Assembly (NCBI GenBank): GCA_021779005.1
Contig: JAJYBN010000019.1
Span: 1-10,718 of the forward strand
DNA: 10,718 nt
Reading direction: 5' to 3'
Origin: Pseudomonadota bacterium
GTDB lineage: Bacteria > Pseudomonadota > Gammaproteobacteria > Natronospirales > REEB76
The notes below the pieces were generated by a model that had not been told where the DNA came from, did not search any database, and was given only the letters and a program-made list of their open reading frames with translations. Shown piece by piece: positions 7,306-10,718 of the stretch. A program made the position numbers and the translations under genes. Positions within the stretch are counted from its first letter, which is position 1. Every line of letters begins with the position of its first letter.

Positions 7306-7858
7306 GCCCGGCATCCCCGGTGAGCAACGACAGATCCACACCGATGAGTCGTGCGGCCGCCTGCCAGCGCAGCTCCACTGGCGTTTCAAAAATGATGCTG
7401 TGGTCTGCAGGCGTACTCAGCCATGAATTGTTGGCAAGCTCGGTCTCCAACTGCCCGGCTCCCCACCCGGCGTAACCCAGGGCCACGAAGATTTTATGTG
7501 GCCCCTGGCCGCGCGCCATGCAGGCAAGCACATCCCGTGAACTGGTAACGCCCAGTTGGTCGCCAAGCAAGAGTGTCGATTCCCAGTTACCGGGAGGTTC
7601 GTGTATCACGAATCCGCGCTCTGTTTGCACCGGACCACCGTGGTATACAGGCTGTTGTCCAAAGTGCTGATCGTCAGCTTCGATGGATAACTGTTTGAAG
7701 ATGTCGTTCAGCACGATGTTGGTGGGCTTGTTGATGATAATGCCGAGCGCGCTTTGCGCATTATGCTCGCAGATATACACCACGCTCTGGTGGAAATTGG
7801 GATCGTTAAGCGAAGGCATCGCTACCAGAAATTGATCGACGAGAAAATCCTGAGCCAT
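7298..7858 (-). CDS. yqgE: YqgE/AlgH family protein
   Basis: This is a conserved protein of about 186 residues in the DUF179/YqgE/AlgH family. Its molecular function is not established; AlgH has been linked to alginate regulation in Pseudomonas. The family signature is clear: MAQDFLVDQFLVAMPSL at the start, DPNFHQSVVYICEHN, GIIINKPT, YHGGPVQTERGFVIH, and GYAGWGAGQLE. I take the ATG at 7858 because it gives the family length (E. coli YqgE has 187 residues) and starts exactly at the conserved MAQDFL; a TTG at 7894 would add 12 unsupported residues. It precedes and overlaps ruvX, the near-universal yqgE-yqgF pairing in gammaproteobacteria. It sits 48 bases after the tonB stop. Confidence 0.94.
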   Translation of the reverse strand: MAQDFLVDQFLVAMPSLNDPNFHQSVVYICEHNAQSALGIIINKPTNIVLNDIFKQLSIEADDQHFGQQPVYHGGPVQTERGFVIHEPPGNWESTLLLGDQLGVTSSRDVLACMARGQGPHKIFVALGYAGWGAGQLETELANNSWLSTPADHSIIFETPVELRWQAAARLIGVDLSLLTGDAGHA

Positions 7859-7906
7859 GCAATCAAGTATCCGCAGAACACGGTGCTGGCACAAGTCGGG
7901 TGTGCA

Positions 7907-8854
7907 TCAGCCTGTACCGGCGGGAAGTTGGACGCCACCCCGGCGCGTATCCAGCCGGCCTCCGTTGAATCGCCATACATATATGAAACGCAGCACATCC
8001 GTATCCTTGCGAAAATTATTCGGGAACGGCGCGAATGGAGCTGCCAGCCGCACAATCTTTGCAGCGGAGTCGTCCAACAGTGGATATGGCGAAGGCTCAC
8101 GCAAGATGAGGTCGCGGATGCTGCCATCAGCATTCAGTGCCACTTCCAGTGCCAGCGAGCCGGACAGGTGTTGAGCGCGGATCTGCGCCGGGAAATTGAG
8201 ATTACCGATATGCTCGACCTTGCGCCGCCAAGCATCCAGATACACCGCATAGCGCGAAGCGCGCGCATTCACCGAGACGAAGGCCTCGCGTGGCGTGGGA
8301 TTGGTGGCCTCCGGCAGCTGCAGCGGCTCATCGGTGGGCATCAGGGAGTCATCGCCCTGCGTCAGCAAGCGCGCCACTAGCACGCGTGGATTGGTACTCT
8401 CGGGAGTAGCAGCCGAGCGGGCATTGGCAAACTGGCGGGTCTCAGTCCGCGTAGTGACGACGGCATCATGATTCGCGGCTGTGGTGTTATTCAAGCCTTT
8501 GTGGTCGCTGGCCTCCATGCCACGGCCGGCGTTGGTAAACACATCTTCGCCGTCCGGTAGGCCAGGATTGTTCACTGCCGAAGGCATCGACAATGGGCTT
8601 TGTGGACGCACCAGGTTCCGGGTATTGCCCTCGCCCTGTTGGTCAGCCTGAGCAATATAGTCTGCCCGTGACGGCGGTATCACGCTACGCGTCTGCACCA
8701 AGGTGACTTCCAATGTCGAACCACCACCCGGTTTGCCAGGCGTAAAGGTGATACCAAGAATGATGATAGCGTGCACGAGTACGGCGAAAAATAATGTAGT
8801 TACCAGTCGCTCGCGCGAACCGATATGAGGCGCGCCTGAGATGACCGCATTCAT
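7907..8854 (-). CDS. TonB-family energy transducer (TonB3-like)
   Basis: A 315-residue protein with the TonB layout. A single N-terminal membrane segment (about residues 17-37) contains His28, in the place of the essential transmembrane histidine of TonB. A long polar linker of about 180 residues follows, rich in Asn, Thr, Pro and Ala and without the usual Glu-Pro/Lys-Pro repeats. The C-terminal TonB domain (about 217-297) has GSLALEVALNADGSI, LDDSAAKIV and FIYVWRF; NFP stands where YP is usual. TonB proteins carry proton-motive energy from ExbBD to the outer membrane. No exbB or exbD is nearby. In P. aeruginosa the gene in this exact place, tonB3, is needed for normal twitching, so a link to type IV pili is the likeliest role here (inferred from position). 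The start overlaps the gshB stop (ATGA). Confidence 0.88.
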   Translation of the reverse strand: MNAVISGAPHIGSRERLVTTLFFAVLVHAIIILGITFTPGKPGGGSTLEVTLVQTRSVIPPSRADYIAQADQQGEGNTRNLVRPQSPLSMPSAVNNPGLPDGEDVFTNAGRGMEASDHKGLNNTTAANHDAVVTTRTETRQFANARSAATPESTNPRVLVARLLTQGDDSLMPTDEPLQLPEATNPTPREAFVSVNARASRYAVYLDAWRRKVEHIGNLNFPAQIRAQHLSGSLALEVALNADGSIRDLILREPSPYPLLDDSAAKIVRLAAPFAPFPNNFRKDTDVLRFIYVWRFNGGRLDTRRGGVQLPAGTG

Positions 8855-9822
8855 GTACGTCGTTGCCCGGATAATTTATGTGCAACCACATCCATGAACT
8901 GCCCCGCGACATCCAGGCCATAGAGCTTATCCAGTTCGCGTGCACAGGTGGGGCTGGTGACGTTGATTTCTGTCAAGTAATCCCCGATCACATCCAGGCC
9001 CACGAACAACAGCCCTTTGTCCCGCAACGCCGGCGCAACTTGTGTGCAAATCCAGCGGTCGCGGGCGGACAGCGGAACTCCCACACCCTTACCCCCAGCG
9101 GCGAGATTTCCACGGGACTCGCCCTGCGCCGGCACACGTGCCAATGCATAAGGGATTGGCTCACCGTCAATCATCAGGATGCGTTTGTCACCCTCGCTGA
9201 TTTCGGGGAGATATTTCTGCGCAATCGTAAGGCGTGTGCCGTACTTGGTAAGTGTCTCGAGTACTACAGATATATTCGGGTCAGTCTCGGCTATCACGAA
9301 CACCAGTGTGCCGCCCATGCCCTCCAGGGGCTTAAGTACGATTTTGCCGTGTTCGGCCAGAAATTGACGGATACGGTCCATGTCGCGGGTCATGAGAGTT
9401 GGCGGACAGCACTGGGGGAACCAGGCTGTATAAGCCTTTTCGTTGGCATCCCGTAAAGCCTGGGGGCTGTTGATAACCATTGCGCCTGCGTGCTGAGCTC
9501 TTTCCAGCAGGTAGGTGCTGTAGATGTACTCCATGTCAAAAGGCGGATCCTTGCGCATCAAGATCACATCCAGGGAGCCGAGACCCAAGTCGCGTTCTGT
9601 ACCAAAAGAGAACCAGTCGTGGGCGGTATCACTGACTTCGATGAGGCGGCTGCGTGCACGTGCTTCGCCGTCCCGTAAATAGAGGTCGGACTGTTCCATG
9701 TAATGCAACGCCCAACCGCGTGTTTGGGCGGCCAGCAACATCGCCAAGTGCGTGTCCTTGGCGGGTTTGATGGAACCGATTGGGTCCATGACCACGCCAA
9801 GTTTGATGGTCGCCTGGGGCAT
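8851..9822 (-). CDS. gshB: Glutathione synthetase
   Basis: GshB is the ATP-grasp enzyme that adds glycine to gamma-glutamylcysteine, the last step of glutathione synthesis. The 323-residue length fits (E. coli 316). The N-terminal IKLGVVMDPIGSIKPAKDT, RKDPPFDMEY (90-99), the ATP-grasp loop KPLEGMGG (164-171) and the metal-binding end of the active site, GLDVIGDYLTEINVTSP with Asp277, Glu285 and Asn287, are all intact. The ATG at 9822 is the only sensible start because an in-frame stop lies three codons upstream. Its best purine-rich site, CCGGAGG at 9837-9843, is 14 bases away, farther than usual, so the ribosome site is weak or unusual. It is the first gene of the leftward cluster, and its promoter must lie in 9823-10093. 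Confidence 0.97.
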   Translation of the reverse strand: MPQATIKLGVVMDPIGSIKPAKDTHLAMLLAAQTRGWALHYMEQSDLYLRDGEARARSRLIEVSDTAHDWFSFGTERDLGLGSLDVILMRKDPPFDMEYIYSTYLLERAQHAGAMVINSPQALRDANEKAYTAWFPQCCPPTLMTRDMDRIRQFLAEHGKIVLKPLEGMGGTLVFVIAETDPNISVVLETLTKYGTRLTIAQKYLPEISEGDKRILMIDGEPIPYALARVPAQGESRGNLAAGGKGVGVPLSARDRWICTQVAPALRDKGLLFVGLDVIGDYLTEINVTSPTCARELDKLYGLDVAGQFMDVVAHKLSGQRRT

Positions 9823-9891
9823 GATAGGGATTACAACCTCCGGTTTAATGGGTCGGCTAGGGGCGCCTGAAGTCTTATGTCTTTCAATGGA

Positions 9892-9914
9892 TTAAGCATG
9901 AATATTATGCTAAA
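9892..9914. repeat. Imperfect AT-rich palindrome upstream of gshB and pilG
   Basis: TTAAGCAT and ATGCTAAA form inverted arms (seven of eight bases pair) around the seven-base centre GAATATT. Position and symmetry fit a binding site for a dimeric regulator, but no family consensus was recognised. It could also be a chance feature of an AT-rich promoter region. Confidence 0.35.
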
Positions 9915-10083
9915 ACCTTCGATATGGCGGCTACCTTTAAGCGTAGCATGCACCATATTACCGGACCCAGCGGCGCCGGCGGGTATGCTGCGGGTTAAGG
10001 GGGGGTTGGGAGCGCCCTAGCAGGTTAATATGGCACTGCCAGGCAGCTTCACAGCAGTCTTGGCTGAGGCGTCAATAGGCGGT

Positions 10084-10088
10084 GGAGG
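10084..10088 (+). promoter_or_regulatory. Ribosome binding site that sets the pilG start
   Basis: GGAGG lies five bases before the GTG at 10094. The frame also offers a GTG at 10082, but that codon lies just upstream of, and touches, this site, so 10094 is the better start. Confidence 0.65.
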
Positions 10089-10093
10089 TTAGT

Positions 10094-10525
10094 GTGACCA
10101 GCGAACAAGCCAATGGTGATCTAAAGGGTCTGAAGGTTCTTGTTATTGACGACAGCAAGACCATTCGCCGTACCGCCGAAACCCTGCTCTCGAAAGAAGG
10201 CTGTGAGGTGCTCACGGCTGTGGATGGTTTCGAGGCACTTTCCAAGATTGCCGATCATAAACCAGACATCATATTTGTGGACATCATGATGCCGAGACTG
10301 GACGGTTATCAGACATGTGCATTGATCAAGCACAATCATACTTTCAAAACTACGCCGGTCATCATGCTGTCAAGCAAGGATGGGTTGTTCGATCGTGCCC
10401 GGGGACGCATCGTCGGTTCCGAGCAGTATCTGACCAAACCATTCACTAAAGATGAATTAGTGGATGCGATCCACCATCATGTGCACAGAAGCCCAGACCC
10501 GGCACAGGTGTCCGGTAAAGAATAA
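10094..10525 (+). CDS. pilG: Twitching motility response regulator PilG
   Basis: PilG is a single-domain CheY-like receiver of the Pil-Chp system; it takes phosphate from the ChpA kinase and promotes pilus extension and polarity control. The 143-residue protein (GTG start) is a little longer than P. aeruginosa PilG (135), with a slightly longer N-terminus. Receiver residues are all present: Asp19-Asp20 in VIDDSKTIRR, phospho-acceptor Asp63 in FVDIMMPRLDG, MLSSKDG with the Ser/Thr site, and Lys115 in YLTKPF. The near-invariant PilG stretches DSKTIRRTAETLL and MMPRLDGYQTCALIK leave little doubt. A 18-base gap separates it from pilH, which is normal for the operon. Confidence 0.97.
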   Translation: MTSEQANGDLKGLKVLVIDDSKTIRRTAETLLSKEGCEVLTAVDGFEALSKIADHKPDIIFVDIMMPRLDGYQTCALIKHNHTFKTTPVIMLSSKDGLFDRARGRIVGSEQYLTKPFTKDELVDAIHHHVHRSPDPAQVSGKE

Positions 10526-10530
10526 TCTGC

Positions 10531-10535
10531 AGGAG
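10531..10535 (+). promoter_or_regulatory. Ribosome binding site of pilH
   Basis: AGGAG lies eight bases before the ATG at 10544, confirming the pilH start in the 18-base gap after pilG. Confidence 0.65.
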
Positions 10536-10543
10536 ATCACCAG

Positions 10544-10718
10544 ATGGCTATCGTACTTATCGTTGATGACTCCCCGACGGAGCTCCATGTGCTCAAGACG
10601 TGGCTGGAAAAGAACGGATTTGAAACCCTGACCGCCGAAAGCGGTGAAGAAGGCATTCAAAAAGCGCGCGCCAAAAAACCTGATGCCATCATCATGGATG
10701 TAGTCATGCCTGGTATGA
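10544..10718 (+). CDS. pilH: Twitching motility response regulator PilH (5' part only)
   Basis: These are the first 58 codons of PilH, the second CheY-like receiver of the Pil-Chp pathway, which promotes pilus retraction and counteracts PilG. The start MAIVLIVDDSPTELHVL closely follows PilH of Pseudomonas (MARILIVDDSPTEMYKL). Acidic-pocket residues Asp8-Asp9 and the phospho-acceptor Asp52 in IMDVVMPG are visible. The window ends inside the gene, so the Thr and Lys switch residues cannot be checked. Identity rests on the N-terminal match and on the pilG neighbour. Confidence 0.93.
   Translation, partial: MAIVLIVDDSPTELHVLKTWLEKNGFETLTAESGEEGIQKARAKKPDAIIMDVVMPGM

Larger units (their letters stand above)
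9823..10093. other. Divergent intergenic region between gshB and pilG
   Basis: These 271 bases separate the leftward gshB operon from rightward pilG and must hold both promoters. I could not find a sigma-70 pair with good spacing on either strand. TAATAT at 10026-10031 resembles a -10 box, but the nearest TTG-type hexamer, TTGGGA at 10006-10011, is only 14 bases away. The region contains an imperfect palindrome (9892-9914), a small perfect hairpin CTGCC-A-GGCAG (10036-10046), and a G-rich run near 9998-10010. No small gene is convincing here. Confidence 0.5.

Noticed and set aside
7306..7389. Longer N-terminus for ruvX starting at 7389
   Set aside because: The extra 28 residues are encoded inside yqgE, do not resemble RuvX, and would make the protein too long for the family.
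7859..7894. TTG start for yqgE at 7894
   Set aside because: It adds 12 residues before the conserved MAQDFL start and exceeds the family length.
10006..10031. Possible sigma-70 promoter TTGGGA / TAATAT for pilG
   Set aside because: The spacer is only 14 bases and both boxes match the consensus at just four of six positions.
10031..10046. Possible sigma-54 promoter (TGGCAC followed by GGCA) before pilG
   Set aside because: The GG and GC elements are nine bases apart, not ten, and the -12 element lacks TTGC.

Overview
The window looks like chromosome from a gammaproteobacterium of moderately high GC. The reason is a gene order that closely follows the twitching-motility region of Pseudomonas aeruginosa (pilT-pilU ... 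pyrB ... ruvX-yqgE-tonB3-gshB / pilG-pilH), together with product sequences of gammaproteobacterial type. I cannot place it below class level from sequence reading alone.

Left part (1-2841, + strand): the 3' part of pilT, a full pilU, and a third, tandem PilT/PilU-type ATPase. These are the hexameric motors that pull back type IV pili. The third one has substitutions in the conserved His box. Next on the same strand (2886-4910) is a secreted S9-family (prolyl oligopeptidase-like) serine peptidase whose propeller-coding part is locally AT-rich. A hairpin at 4934-4951 separates it from a convergent cluster.

Middle and right part (9822 down to 4979, - strand): a tightly packed run gshB - tonB - yqgE - ruvX - pyrB - pyrK-like, with three start/stop overlaps, so probably one operon. 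It joins glutathione synthesis, a TonB-family energy transducer (homologous in position to P. aeruginosa TonB3, which is linked to twitching), two widely conserved housekeeping proteins, aspartate carbamoyltransferase, and an iron-sulfur flavoprotein resembling the dihydroorotate dehydrogenase electron-transfer subunit. In P. aeruginosa pyrR lies between ruvX and pyrB, and a pyrC-like gene follows pyrB. Here there is no pyrR, and the slot after pyrB holds the pyrK-like gene.

Far right (10094-10718, + strand): pilG and the beginning of pilH, the two CheY-like regulators of the Pil-Chp system that controls pilus extension and retraction. About 270 bases of noncoding DNA (9823-10093) separate them from the divergent gshB and hold an imperfect palindrome.

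Overall this is a conserved core region: pilus motors on one side, their response regulators on the other, and a housekeeping operon between. I see no mobile element, CRISPR array, tRNA or rRNA, and no clearly undescribed multi-gene system. The points most worth a second look are the divergent third retraction-type ATPase and the pyrK-like gene paired with pyrB.
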